Below, piece by piece: positions 31,047 through 42,051 of a stretch of 64,000 bases of DNA (position 1 is the first letter of the stretch; every line of letters starts with the position of its first letter). Position numbers and translations under genes: made by a program. This DNA comes from Chloranthus sessilifolius (lineage: Eukaryota; Streptophyta; Magnoliopsida; Chloranthales; Chloranthaceae), in contig CM037598.1 of assembly GCA_021018995.1 (NCBI GenBank), positions 43,454,685-43,518,684 of the forward strand, written 5' to 3'. The notes below the pieces were generated by a model. It was not told the DNA's origin and made no database searches. It saw only the letters and a list, made by a program, of their open reading frames with translations.

Positions 31047-32958
31047 CCTACCTGAGCGAGTATCCAGTGAGAGAGAACTTCTGAAGCTCTACTACACGAG
31101 AAATCTAGGCATTCCAAATCACCTCCGCGATAGCATTGTAGCGCAAAGTAGTTGCGCGATCAACTAAGAATCTATCACGTGAGTGAACAATCCTCCTAAG
31201 CCAAATGCTTCTCGACGAAGGATCTGCCACTACACGAGTGAATTAATGTAGATGCCAACCCCGCGAAGCTCGAGCTCTCCACTGCTTATTTTTAACTCAA
31301 GGGTTAATCTCTTTTGAGCCAATGCCTTATGGAAAGAGTATATAAGTTGTACTTAGAGTTTAGTATTAGGATCTTTCCTTCATCCTCTGTCAGCTAAGAG
31401 CTCCAGCAGGCTAGGGTTAGGGTTTGATCATCTCTTTTTTTTATTTTTCTTCTCTCTTAGCCTAGCATTGGCTGGCTAATCCTTTTGTAAGTATCTAGGT
31501 TTAGTTTTATTTTAATTTTGTAATAGGCTTTGTATACATTGGGATCTTTTGGATGAGCAATTGTATACAGGCTGCAGCCTTGAGACAGTTCATTATAAGT
31601 TTTTCTTTTATCAATGGATTATTGTTTTAATGACTAATGAAATCTACAGATCTTATGATTTCCTTAGATGTCTATAGGATCCATGCTTTGGGCCTAGCCT
31701 ATTTAGTTTCTAGTAGATCTATTATTTACCATCTAATTTCCCTTGGTTTAATAGACCCATGGATAGCAAGCCGAATCTGTAGCCAGATCTGGAGAGCTCG
31801 CAGCCCTAGGACTCCATGGTGGCAGCAGCAGTTTACATGTTCTCTCTAGATCTTTGTGGTATAGACAGACCAATCGGATACCCTGTGACCATTTGAGTGA
31901 ACAGAGTATAACCCTAAGGTGGTATCCAGCCACATGTCTGAGAAGGATTCTTCTCCTCTGCACATGAGCTTCTAAAGCCTTGTGAGGAGGTTTGTGTAGG
32001 AACCAGCTCCCCTCTATTTTACTTAACCGATATCAGATGTTAGATCTGATTTCTCAATAGTAATTGTAGCTTGAGGCTGAGTCGTTACAGGCCTTTTGTA
32101 GTAATGACAAGCTAAATCTAAATCCTTATTCAACCTGTTGTTGGTCCTTTGTGTGGGCACATTGAGCCGTTGGCCTTGGCAAAGCACTTAGAACTTTATG
32201 GGTTGGAATACCTATGGATGTCAACCAGATCTGTTCGCAGATCTGGGGAGCTTGTGGCACTAGCATTACGTAGTGCTGTAATAATATTCACGTCTTGATC
32301 TGGTTCATTGATTGGAGAAATGATCAGTCCATTCCTTTGGATTAGGTTAGCATTTCTGGTATAATCAATGGGATTTGACAGACTCTATCAGATACTCTGT
32401 GACCATTTGAGTGGACAGAGTATAGCCCTAAGAGCACCCCAAATGGCATGAGTTAAATTAGATTCTTCTACCTTGTTGAGGTTATTGATAGCATCTCAAC
32501 AAGGACCACTGCAGAGGGAGTATAAATCTGAGTTGCATTACCGTATTAACTCTAGCCTAACTTCTTACTTCCCATCATTTTTATATTTTATTTTGGCACA
32601 CACCATCACCATCTTCTTCTTGACCATTTCTTTAGGATAGGGCTGCACTTTATTTCTCTTTTGTTAGGTTTAATTTAGTGTAGTCGTGACACCCAACTCC
32701 CTTTCTTTAAGATTGTCAGATCTATAGCCAAATCTGGAGGCCTACTATTATAGCCCATTTTGGGTTCTAGATCAATTTCTCTATGGGACAAACTCTTACT
32801 TATCAAAACTTGCTACAATAGGCCCTGTATCTTACAGGTCAAGGATGTTTTAGGATTGCTATTTTTACCATATCTTTATCCTCTGTTTCACTTTGATTTT
32901 AATTTTCTTCCAACACTACATAATAAATCACTGAACATCTGACAAACAGGAAACAATA
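31047..32958 (+). mobile_element. Element E 5' LTR, 5' part missing
   Basis: This matches 42716-44757 of E's 3' LTR, starting mid-U3 (CTACCTGAGCGAG) where element C is inserted. The missing left part should lie beyond C and A, outside the window. It contains TATA box GTATATAAG (31338-31346) and the two CTGTGACCATTTGAGTG modules (31882-31918, 32397-32431). The inner end reads AAACAATA for AAACAACA. Confidence 0.88.
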
Positions 32959-32964
32959 AATTTT

Positions 32965-32982
32965 TTGCGCCACTGCCGGGGA
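32965..32982 (+). promoter_or_regulatory. Element E primer-binding site
   Basis: TTGCGCCACTGCCGGGGA lies six bases after the LTR end. It has the tRNA-Asp type with a few substitutions. An acceptor-like TTTTATAG follows at 33087-33094. Confidence 0.85.
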
Positions 32983-33258
32983 TATTAATCTTTTTAGTAG
33001 ACCTGAGTTGTACTATGATTTAGACTTCCAAATTCTTTGTAGTTGTACCTAATCTAGAATAAAGTATTACTGATATTTGTTTGGAATTTTATAGAAATGG
33101 ACAGCAAAAGGAGGGAAAAGCTAGAGTTGCAGCTAAAGTGTAGTTAGCTCTGTTTGCACTTCCTTTCCCCTAAATCTCAGCCCATTTATGTTTAATTCCC
33201 TGTTATTTTTTTAGTGTAAATCGATGTAGTTGTAATTTTTGTTTGAAATATTTTTTTT

Positions 33259-34560
33259 GTGCTTGTGAGCATTCTCTTTACTTACAGTGAGTATGAGTAT
33301 ATACATGGTAGAAGGTCCTTAAACCCTGAGTTAGAACCTCCAAATCTAGAGGTTGAAAGGATCCTTAGACCTAGACACGCCATACAGGGCCCTGTTGTTG
33401 AAACTGAACCAGCTATCATGGCTAAGAGCCAGAGGACATTAAAGGAGTACAATGCACCTGGGGAGTACACCTCTCTCTTCTATATTCAATTTCCCTCTGT
33501 TGAGGGGAATTATAAAATTAAATCCTTCACCATTAATATGCTGCCTTCGTTTCATAGGCTTAGTAAAGAAGATCCCTACAAGCATATCGACCAATTTTTG
33601 GCACTTTGCACTACTTTCAATATTGCTGGCTTAAGACCTAAGGCCACCAAACTGAGGTTTTTTCCTTTTTCACTAAAGGACAAAGTCAGCGCATGGCTAT
33701 CAAAGCTCCAAGCCAACAGCATACAGTCATGGAGAGACTTTAAACTAAATTCCTGGGCAAATTCTTTCCCATGAACAAAACTAGCCAGATGAGGACAAAT
33801 ATTTTATCATTTACTCAGTCCTCAACTGAGAATTTTTATGAAGCTTGAGAAAGATTCTAGAAGATGTTAAAATAATGCCCCCACCACCAAATTCGAATGT
33901 GGCAACTAGTGCAAGTATTCTACCAAGGAATTAATCCCAAGAGCAGGGATATGTGGATGCTTCCTATGGTGGTAGCTACCTCCATAAGATAGCTGAGGAA
34001 GCTTGGGAGCTGTTTGACATAATAGGGGAAAATTCCATGCAGCAGGAGTCTCTGTCACGCAATGACAGCCAAACCCCAGCCAAGATGATGAAAGAGGCCA
34101 CCCCTAGAGGTGGAATATATGAAGTCAAGGTGCAAGGTGATTTGGAGAGGAAGGTGGACAATTTGTCCTTAAAATTTGATAAATTAATGAATGTGATCCA
34201 GCTCCGGATGGTTGCACAAGTGGAGGAAGCATGTCTGATATACCAATCTCTCACACATTCTATTCATGATTGTCTATCTGCCAACCAGTTTCTTAATTTT
34301 GTTATGGAGCATGCCAATGTTGCTCAAACTTATGGGCAGTAGTCTGTTGGGTATTCTTGGAAGAACCACCCAAACTTGAGGTAGAGACAAGATTCATATC
34401 CTCAACCCTAGCAGCAGCAAGTGGTAGCTCCTTACAAACCCCAATACCAGTTTAACCAAGGGTACCCACCAAGGTAAAATTTTATGCTACCTGCCCCCCA
34501 GTCTAACCAGTTGGCCCTGCCCCCACAACAGCTCAGATCCTCTTCATTTGAAGAATAGAT
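33259..34560 (+). pseudogene. Element E gag, broken
   Basis: Gag homologue of A and B. GRRSLNPELEPPNLEVER lies near 33310, the capsid-like domain has MLPSFHRLSKEDPYKHIDQF, FFPFSLKDKVSAWL and ARIYQG-like decayed sequence, and a zinc-knuckle-like CLIYQSLTHSIHDC lies near 34231 (second Cys changed to Tyr). Frameshift near 33745; several stops at 33840-33880; further stops in the Gln-rich tail after 34342. It is slightly more diverged from A and B than they are from each other. Confidence 0.83.
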
Positions 34561-35907
34561 GGTGGCTTCAATGTAAAATTTGGAGAACCTAGTACAGAGT
34601 GTCAATTCTCATGGACAGGGCATTAAGAAGATTGAGGACCAGTTGGGTCAAATTTATAATGCTCTGAACAGAAGGGAGGACAGAAAATGGCCTAGTCAGC
34701 CCCTCACAAATCTAAAAGGGCAGTATATGATTGGAGATGGATCCTTCACCTGTGAGAAAGCTGATGCAATCACTACTCTTAGGAGTGGCAGGGTGGTTGA
34801 CAATTTGGTGAGCAAGGTAACTAAGGAGGTCACGAAAAATAAAAATGGAAATGAAAGTGAAAGAATTGTTAGTGTTAAAGAGCCAAGGATTGTACCCCCT
34901 ACTGTGGATCAGCTAGGGCAAAATAATGGGGCTGATGTTGAGCCCCAACATCAAACAATAAAGGAAGATAAAAGAAAAGAGCAAAAATATGACCATGATG
35001 TTAATAAGCATGCGACAGTGGCACCAGCAGTGTCACAGCTACCATTTCCTCAAGCACTAGCTGGCCCATCCCCTCTTGATAAAGGGAATGCTCAGATGGA
35101 GAAAATACTGGAGACTTTCAAGCAGGTCAGGATTAATTTGCCATTGCTTGATGCCATAAAACAAATCCCTGCCTATGCTAAGTTTTTGAAGGACCTCTGC
35201 ACACAAAAGAGGAAAGCAAGGGTGCAGTTGTCTAAAAGAGTTTTTGTTGTTGAGCATATTGAGTCAGTCCTATCCATCGCCACACCAGAAAAATTACAAG
35301 ACCCAGGAGTACCTACTATCCCCTGCATAATTAGAAACCACACTATTGGAATAGCCCTCTTGGACTTAGGGGCCAGTGTGAACTTACTCCCTTATTCAAT
35401 GTATGAGGAGCTAGATTTGAGAGAGCTTAAACCTATATCAGTTGTGCTCCAACTGGCCGCAGGTCTAAGAGGAGACCTGTGGGTGTGGTAGAGGATGTCT
35501 TGGTGGGGGTGGATAAATTCTGTTCTCCAGCTGATTTCCTTGTTTTAGACATGGACCCTTGCAAAACCTCAATCCCTGTCATCCTTGGTAGGCCATTCTT
35601 GGCTACTACAATTACTTGCATATAATGCAGGTCAGGGGTGATGGAGGTTACCTTTGGGAACATGAAGGCCCATTTGAATGTGTACCATACTGCTACAGTG
35701 TCTCAGACTGACATTAAGGACTACTGGGCAGTAGATGTACTAGATGGCCTAGTGGAAGAGGAATTATTCAATCTGCTGGATTGGGATAATGTTGCTAATC
35801 ACCTGGCAAATATTTGGAGTTCATTTGAGAAGAAGGCCCAAGTTTTCATGACAGAAGACAGCACCATAACAGAGTCTTCTGTGGGCCTTGTGCAGCATTC
35901 TAATTAG
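34561..35907 (+). pseudogene. Element E gag C-terminus, protease and linker
   Basis: A 303-codon run (34580-35491) holds the gag-pol linker and then the protease block: TIPCIIRNHTIGIALLDLG with catalytic DLGAS, then VNLLPYSMYEEL. After a frameshift near 35455, sequence with VILGRPFLA near 35580 and a further run at 35638-35907 continue towards RT. The order and motifs match element A. Confidence 0.82.
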
Positions 35908-35916
35908 AAACATACA

Positions 35917-36793
35917 TTGTTGCCTCTTTCTCAAACCACTAAGGCACCTATGTTGCCTTCAATTGAAAATCCCCCTGAGCTGGAGCTGAAGCAGCTCCCA
36001 GCCACATTAAAATATGTCTTCTTGGGGCAGGACAATAAGCTTTCCGTGATTATCTCCTCCTCTCTCACTAGTGAGCAGGAAGAGGAACTATTGAATGTTC
36101 TCAAGAAGCACATTAGCTGACCTTGGAGGCATTGATTCCTCAGTTTGCATGCACAAAATTCATCTGGTTGAGGGTGCCAAACCCTCAAGGGAGATGCAGA
36201 GAAAATTAAATCGTCACATACAGGAGGTGGTCCTCAAGGAGATAGTGAAACTGTTGGATACAAGGGTGATTTACCCCATTTCGGATTCTAAATGGGTGTC
36301 ACCTATCCAGGTGGTACCTAAAAAGTCAGGCATCACAATTACCACTAAGGATTTTAGAGAGTTGATGCCAGCCAGAGAGACCACTGGCTGGAGGGTTTGC
36401 ATTGACTATCGAAAACTCAACTCCAAGACCAGAAAGGACCATTTCCCCCTCCCTTTCATTGACCAAATTCTAGATAAGCTGGCTGGGAAGGCATTTTACT
36501 ATTTTCTTGATGGATACTCAGGGTATAACCAAATCCCTGTAGATCCTCAAGATCAGGAGAAAACTACTTTCACATGTCCCTTTGGCATCTTTGTTTACAA
36601 AACGATGTCTTTCGGACTGTGCAATGCCCTAACCACTTTTCAGAGGTGCATGTATGCAATTTTTTCTGATATGATTGACAAATGTCTAGAAATCTTTATG
36701 GATGATTTCTTCATGTATGGGGACAGCTTTAGCCAGTGTCTGAGACACTTTGATATGGTTTTACAAAGATGTAAAGAGACCAATTGGTCCTAA
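35917..36793 (+). pseudogene. Element E reverse transcriptase core
   Basis: Two overlapping runs (35917-36120 and 36095-36793) in different frames cover the RT. The pre-RT LKQLPATLKYVFL block precedes, then EMQRKLNRHIQEVVLKEI, VIYPISDSKWVSPIQVVPKK, VCIDYRKLNSKTRKDHFPLP, FLDGYSGYNQIPV, MSFGLCNALTTFQ and active-site IFMDDFFMYG. A small deletion near 36115 appears to remove the KKAIDWTIAD stretch that A keeps. It keeps Gln codon 36733-36735 where A has a stop. Confidence 0.9.
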
Positions 36794-37500
36794 GCTGGGA
36801 AAAGAGCCACTTTATGGTGACACAAGGGATTGTACTAGGCCATGTGCTCTCTCACAAAGGAATTGAGGTTGGCAAGGCTAAAGTGGACTTGATTTTACAT
36901 ATGCCCCCACCCAGGACTGTCAAGCAGATCAGATCATTTTTAGGACATGCTGAATTTTATAGGAGGCTCATCAAGGACTTCAGCAAGATTGCCAAACCAT
37001 TGTGCCACCTGCTTTGTCAGGATGTGCCATTTGTATTTTCTGCTGAGTGCCTTGAGGCCTTTAAGGCCTTGAAAGAGTTCCTTACAACTGCCCATGTAAT
37101 CCAGGCCCCAGATTACTCACTCCCCTTTGAGCTAATGTGTGATGCATCAGACTTGGTCATAGGTGCTGTCTTAGGACAGAAGAAAGATAAGTTGCCTGTA
37201 GTGATCTATTATGCCAGCAAAATACTTAGAAGGAGCTGAATTACACCACAACTGAGAAGGAGCTGCTTGTTGTAGTGTTTGCTGTGGACAAGTTCAGACC
37301 CTACTTGTTGGGGTCTAAGATTATAGTTTTTACAGATCACTCAGCCCTGAAATACCTATTGGTTAAGAAGGATGCAAAGCCAAGGTTGATCAGATGGATC
37401 CTTCTCTTGCAGGAGTTTGATCTTGAGATCAAAGACAAGAAGGGAGTGGAGAATGTAGTGGCTAACCACCTCTCAAGAATTATTTTGAAAAAATGTGTAG
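36784..37500 (+). pseudogene. Element E RT thumb and RNase H
   Basis: This begins [16 protein letters not shown], then [37 protein letters not shown], a frameshift near 37230, [26 protein letters not shown] and [13 protein letters not shown]. In the last motif the usual VADHLSR has Asn for Asp, which removes a metal-binding residue. Frame differs from the RT core, and the break is near 36785. Confidence 0.87.
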
Positions 37501-38855
37501 CAACACCTATAAATGAGTTGTTCCCTGATGAGCAGCTTTTTGCTTTGCAGTCTAGTGTGTCCTGGTTTGCACACATTGTCAACTTTCTTGCTGCTAGTAG
37601 GATCCCTCCACAATGGTCTAAGATGGACAAAGACCTGTTCTTCTCTCAGGTTAGACATTTTCTATGGGAGGATCCATACCTTTACAAGCATTGTGCAAAC
37701 AAGGTTATTAGGAGATGTGTGCCTGAAAGTGACTTTCATATCATTCTTTCAATGTGCCATGAGCAAGCCTGTGGAGTTCATTTCAGTGGTAAAAAGACTG
37801 TAGCAAAACTACTCCAATGTGGTTTGTATTGGCCTTCTTTGTTCAGTGATGCCTACTTACATTGTAAGGCCTGTGAGAGATGTCAAAGGATGGGAGGCAT
37901 TTCTAAGAGAGATTTCATGCCATTACAGCCCATCCTAGTAGTGGAAATTTTTGACATCTGGGGCATTGATTTTATGGGCCTGTTTCCTACATCTATCGGA
38001 TTCAATTTCATACTTGTGGCAGTGGACTATGTGTCCAAATGAGTGGAAGTCATTGCCACAAGGACCAATGACCACACAGTTGTCCTTATATTCATGAAGG
38101 ATTATATTTTCTTAAGATTTGGCATCCCCAGAGCTATCATCAGTGATGGGGGGAGCCAATTCTGTAACAGACCTTTTGAGAACCTGCTCAAAAGGTATTC
38201 GGTTACACACATAATTTCAACTCCCTACCACCCACAAACTAGTGGGCAAGTTGAAATTTCCAATAAGGAGATTAAGCATATTTTGGAAAAGACTATGAGG
38301 GCTGATAGAAAGGATTGGGCACAAAAGCTAAATGATGCTTTGTGGGCTTATAGGACTGCCCATAAGACCGCTATGGGCATGTTCCCATTTAGGTTGGTGT
38401 ATGGAAAGGCCTGCCACCTACCAGTGGAGTTAGAGCACAGATCCTATTGGGCTATCAAAGTAATGAATTTAGACCTAACTTCTGCTAGTTCTCACAGGAA
38501 GTTGCAAATGGCTGAACTTGATGAACTGAGGCTGAAAGCCTATGCAAATGCCAGAATATACAAGGAGAGATCAAAGGCATTCGTTGACAAGAAGCTATTG
38601 AAGAAGGACTTCAATGTTGGCACTAAGGTTTGGCTTTTTAACTCCATACTTAAAATTTTTTCAGGAAAATTGAAATCCAGATGGGATGGACCTTACACTA
38701 TTATCAAAGCCTCCTCAGCTGGTGCTGTGGAGATCTTGGATCCAAAGACAGGGAAGATCACGAAAGTGAATGGTCAAAGGCTTAAGATTTGTGTAGAAAA
38801 TTCAGTGGAGCCTCCTCAGACCATTCACCTATATGAACCTCCCACTGCTCAGTAA
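37501..38855 (+). pseudogene. Element E integrase
   Basis: The HHCC zinc finger ([14 protein letters not shown] ... CKACERCQ) is at 37755-37890. The core has [14 protein letters not shown] (first Asp), IISDGGSQFCNRPF (second Asp) and [14 protein letters not shown] (catalytic Glu). The C-terminal part ([43 protein letters not shown]) ends at 38855. One TGA at 38040-38042 interrupts it at a Trp that A keeps. It is otherwise one open frame from 37275. This is the most intact pol segment in the window. Confidence 0.9.
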
Positions 38856-39916
38856 TCGACAACTTTGCAATATATGTATCATATCTTTTAAAAATTTTGT
38901 GTGTTTTTATTTGCATAGGACCGTGTCATTTACTTTTTTTTAGGGAGATTTGCTTGTTTGTTTTCATATCTGTCATTAACATGGGAGATGCATGCCTATT
39001 GTTGTTAGGTGATTGAAGTACTGGCACTGTAATTGTTAAGAATTTGCTTCCATGAAAAGCTTTTATCATTATGAAATTTTGATATGCATGTGCTGGTAAG
39101 GGGGAGGACATTTTCATTAAAGAATGGAGTACATGTAAAAGGGTTGGTGCTAATGGCCACTGAATGGGTGCATGACACTGTACATGCACAGGCCAGGGCA
39201 GAAATTGAGAAAGGGGGTTAAGTGTTTCTTTCTCGCGAGGTTAAATGGCCTAATTTTCACAATTGCGAGCCATTTCAAGGTTTTCTCGTGGAGTCTTGAG
39301 GGCACGAAAAGAAGAATTCAAAATATTTTATTGCGCGAGGTCTCTGAAACTCCAAATGGTTGTTCCTCGCGGGGATCACCAATTAAGCTGTATGAGAAAT
39401 GAGAAACTGCTTCGCGCGCTTAGGCCCAACATCAACCCTGCAAAGTAACTTCGAGAGGCACACAAAGCATCTAATTCTATTTTCGCGGAGCTATGTTCTT
39501 CTGTGGGATTATCCTTCTCGCGAATTTACATCTATACTGCACGCAAAATCTACTCCGCGAGTTCCCCGTGGAAAGCTGTGCGAAGCACGGGATTGGCCCT
39601 TTTAACCCTGATGGATTTCTTCGATTTCTTCATTTCCTATCTCTCTGCTTTAACTCCCAGTGCTAAAAATAGACCATCATTTACTATGCGATTTTATTTC
39701 CATAATAAATTGTGGGATTTACCATTCCCCATAATAGTCACAATTTCTTGCAAACTAACCTTCTTTAATTTCTTTATGGCAATGAAGCTTAGAAGGGGGC
39801 GAAATTTAATATGCCGATTCATATTCCACCGTCCAAGCACTTTAAATACAAGGGTAGTTCGTCTTCTTCGTATTTATTCTCCTTTAACCTCAGCAGTCCG
39901 TCCCTACCCATAACCA
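38856..39916 (+). promoter_or_regulatory. Element E spacer with CG-motif array
   Basis: This non-coding spacer lies after integrase. From 39229 to 39600 it carries repeated CG-rich motifs (TCTCGCGAGG, TTGCGCGAGG, CCTCGCGGGG, TCTCGCGAAT, CTCCGCGAG) like those of the U3 and of A and B at the same place. A weak TATA-like TTTAAATAC lies at 39840-39848. The ATG of a short ORF follows at 39917. I infer the same internal promoter position as in B. Confidence 0.5.
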
Positions 39917-40099
39917 ATGGCGGATGACAAAACCTTCAAGTTCCCGATTAAATTTGAACCAGTTTGGGGGCATCCATCGCCACCACCAGAGCCTGACCCA
40001 CTAAAATTCCTCTGGGATGAGTACGAGGAGGTCCAAAGGATCTTGGCCAAGGGGGAAAAGAAAAAGAACCAGCGAAAGAAGAAGAAACAGAAGATATAA
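39917..40099 (+). CDS. Element E short 3' ORF (60 aa)
   Basis: A 60-codon ORF starts MADDKTFKFPIKFEPVWG and ends in a Lys-rich tail (KKKNQRKKKKQKI). It sits where A and B carry their long 3' ORF but lacks the conserved globular domain. The sequence after its stop is Pro/Ser-codon-rich and T-rich and joins the conserved 3' non-coding region. It may be what is left after a large internal deletion, or an unrelated small ORF. I do not recognise a function, and being coding is uncertain. Confidence 0.35.
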   Translation: MADDKTFKFPIKFEPVWGHPSPPPEPDPLKFLWDEYEEVQRILAKGEKKKNQRKKKKQKI

Positions 40100-42037
40100 C
40101 CACCTACATCTTCTCCCCCATCCCCTTCAATCCCTCCACCACCTGCTCAGCCTCCTCCTTGATCCCTATTCACCCCCCCCCCCTCTCTTTTTGCATCTCA
40201 ATAGAATTTCTTCTTGTAAATATGTTATTTCGTTCACTGTTTTTCTTTATTTTTGTTTGTCTGTATGTGTGTTTGTTTTTGTGTTGTCTGTTTTATTTTC
40301 CTGTTGTACTTCATTTTCTATTATATCTCTGTTTTGAGCCTACTACACATCCACATCTACCCTTGAATCAGTGAGGACACTGCTGCTCATAGGTTTAGGG
40401 GTGTGGCAGGATCTACCAATGAAATAGTTAACCTAAGTACAGTAGAATCAAGTGGGTAAGATAGAAATGGAGCCATGTTCACTTAAGAATCATAAAAAAT
40501 GAGAAATTTAAAATTTTTAGCATTTCTATGATGTGAACACCAAGAAAACTCACTTGTATTACTACTTAGCGAATCATTAAAGAGAGAAAAAGGTAAGGAC
40601 ATGCCTGAGAGTTCAATGGAAGACCATAACTAGTGAGATTTGGGCCTATAAAAAAAAAATTCTTTCCTTTGAGGAATGACTGAGGCAATTCTTTTAGCTC
40701 TAAGGACTGGTTGAGTTAATGCCCTCACTAGAAGTTAGGCACTTCCAAGTTGAAATAACTGACAACACTCATGATGCTTAGGAAAGGATCAAGGCCTTCT
40801 CTTGGATAGTTTGAGCTTAAATAGACCAAACCCTAATCAACTGCCCTTGTGCACACACCTTTTGAGCCTTAATTTCTAATTTTCTTCAAAATACACCTGA
40901 GTAGTTGTACCTGAACCTATGGACCTGATTCAAACCTACCCTCACTCTGAGAATTCAGAAGGTAAAAGAGGAGGAGCTGAAGAAACAATAAGTTTAGGGT
41001 CAACATTAGGTGAATGGAGAATAGATACCTAAAGCTTAGCAGTGTAGCAGCTGAGAAAAGAGGTGGCAAGTCAGAAAAAAATAAAATAAATAAATAAAAT
41101 AAAAATAAAAATAAAAGAAAAATGCATCTAAAAGAAAGAAAAATAATAATGAAGAGAAATAAGAGAGGAGTCAAGAGGAAAAGTTCATTGGAAAAATCAA
41201 AAATAAGAGGAGAAGCTGGCTACTTCAAGTTTGAAGAATTTTAAAGAAACTGAAAGGTGATGAACTAAAGAAGGTGAAGTCATGAATCACCTCCTTCACC
41301 TACTGATTTCTCAATTTTAAATCCCTTTTCAACCTCCCATTCTTTATAACCTATCCCAAAGTCACATTACAACCCAGTCAAAAGACCCTGTGATCCAAAG
41401 TTAAATGAGCTGTCATGTAGAGACAAAGAGTTGTCCAATCTATGGTGAGGATTAGCCAATGATGCCAAAACTTAGGTGCTTTGCCTATGCTCATGCTTAC
41501 AAACCCATTTGGGGCCTGTAACTGCTCTTGAGCTTGAGAGAAAATAAAAACCGTCAAAGTTCCTTGTGAGAGTCTGCCCTTGTGAACATTGGGTTTGATG
41601 TTGAATGTATTGGGCATGACCTATAACCTAATTTTTGAATTAATAATGAGTTCAGTACTGACCTACATGTGATGTTTCCCCTTGTTGTGAGCTAATTGGA
41701 AATTATGTGCATCTATGTCAAAGTTGTGGTGAATAAAAGTTTGTGCATATCATATGTTCAAATTCCTCACAATTTTGTTGAATCGAAGGTGAACTGATGC
41801 TCTGTTTCTTGACAGCTGACTTGATAATTTTACACTTTTGTTAACTATTTTATTGAGAAGTTTGTGGGTATCTTCACTGAAAACCATCAGGAGACTTCAC
41901 TCCTCCACTAGGGATCACCTAGGGGTTTAAAAAGCTTGATGCATAAGCTAAATGCATCTGTGTTTCCTACAAAAGTGGTATTTAAATTCTTAGAGTAGTT
42001 GTTTTAATTTTTCCTTTACTCAGAGACTAGCAAAGAT
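40100..42037 (+). other. Element E 3' non-coding region
   Basis: Non-coding sequence follows the short ORF. From 40370 it is the counterpart of B's 20870-22530, with the same opening (GAGGACACTGCTGCTCAT), the same internal polypurine-like copy (AGGTTTAGGGGTGTGG, 40391-40406), and the same end block (CTCCTCCACTAGGGATCACC). Confidence 0.7.
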
Positions 42038-42051
42038 TAGATTTGGGGGTG
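42038..42051 (+). promoter_or_regulatory. Element E polypurine tract
   Basis: TAGATTTGGGGGTG directly precedes the LTR start TGTTATCAC. It has one change from the tract of B. Confidence 0.82.

Noticed and set aside
40159..41174. Hydrophobic ORFs in E's 3' region (40159-40374, 40917-41174 minus)
   Set aside because: They come from T-rich/A-rich DNA, are not conserved in the homologous region of B, and have no start context.
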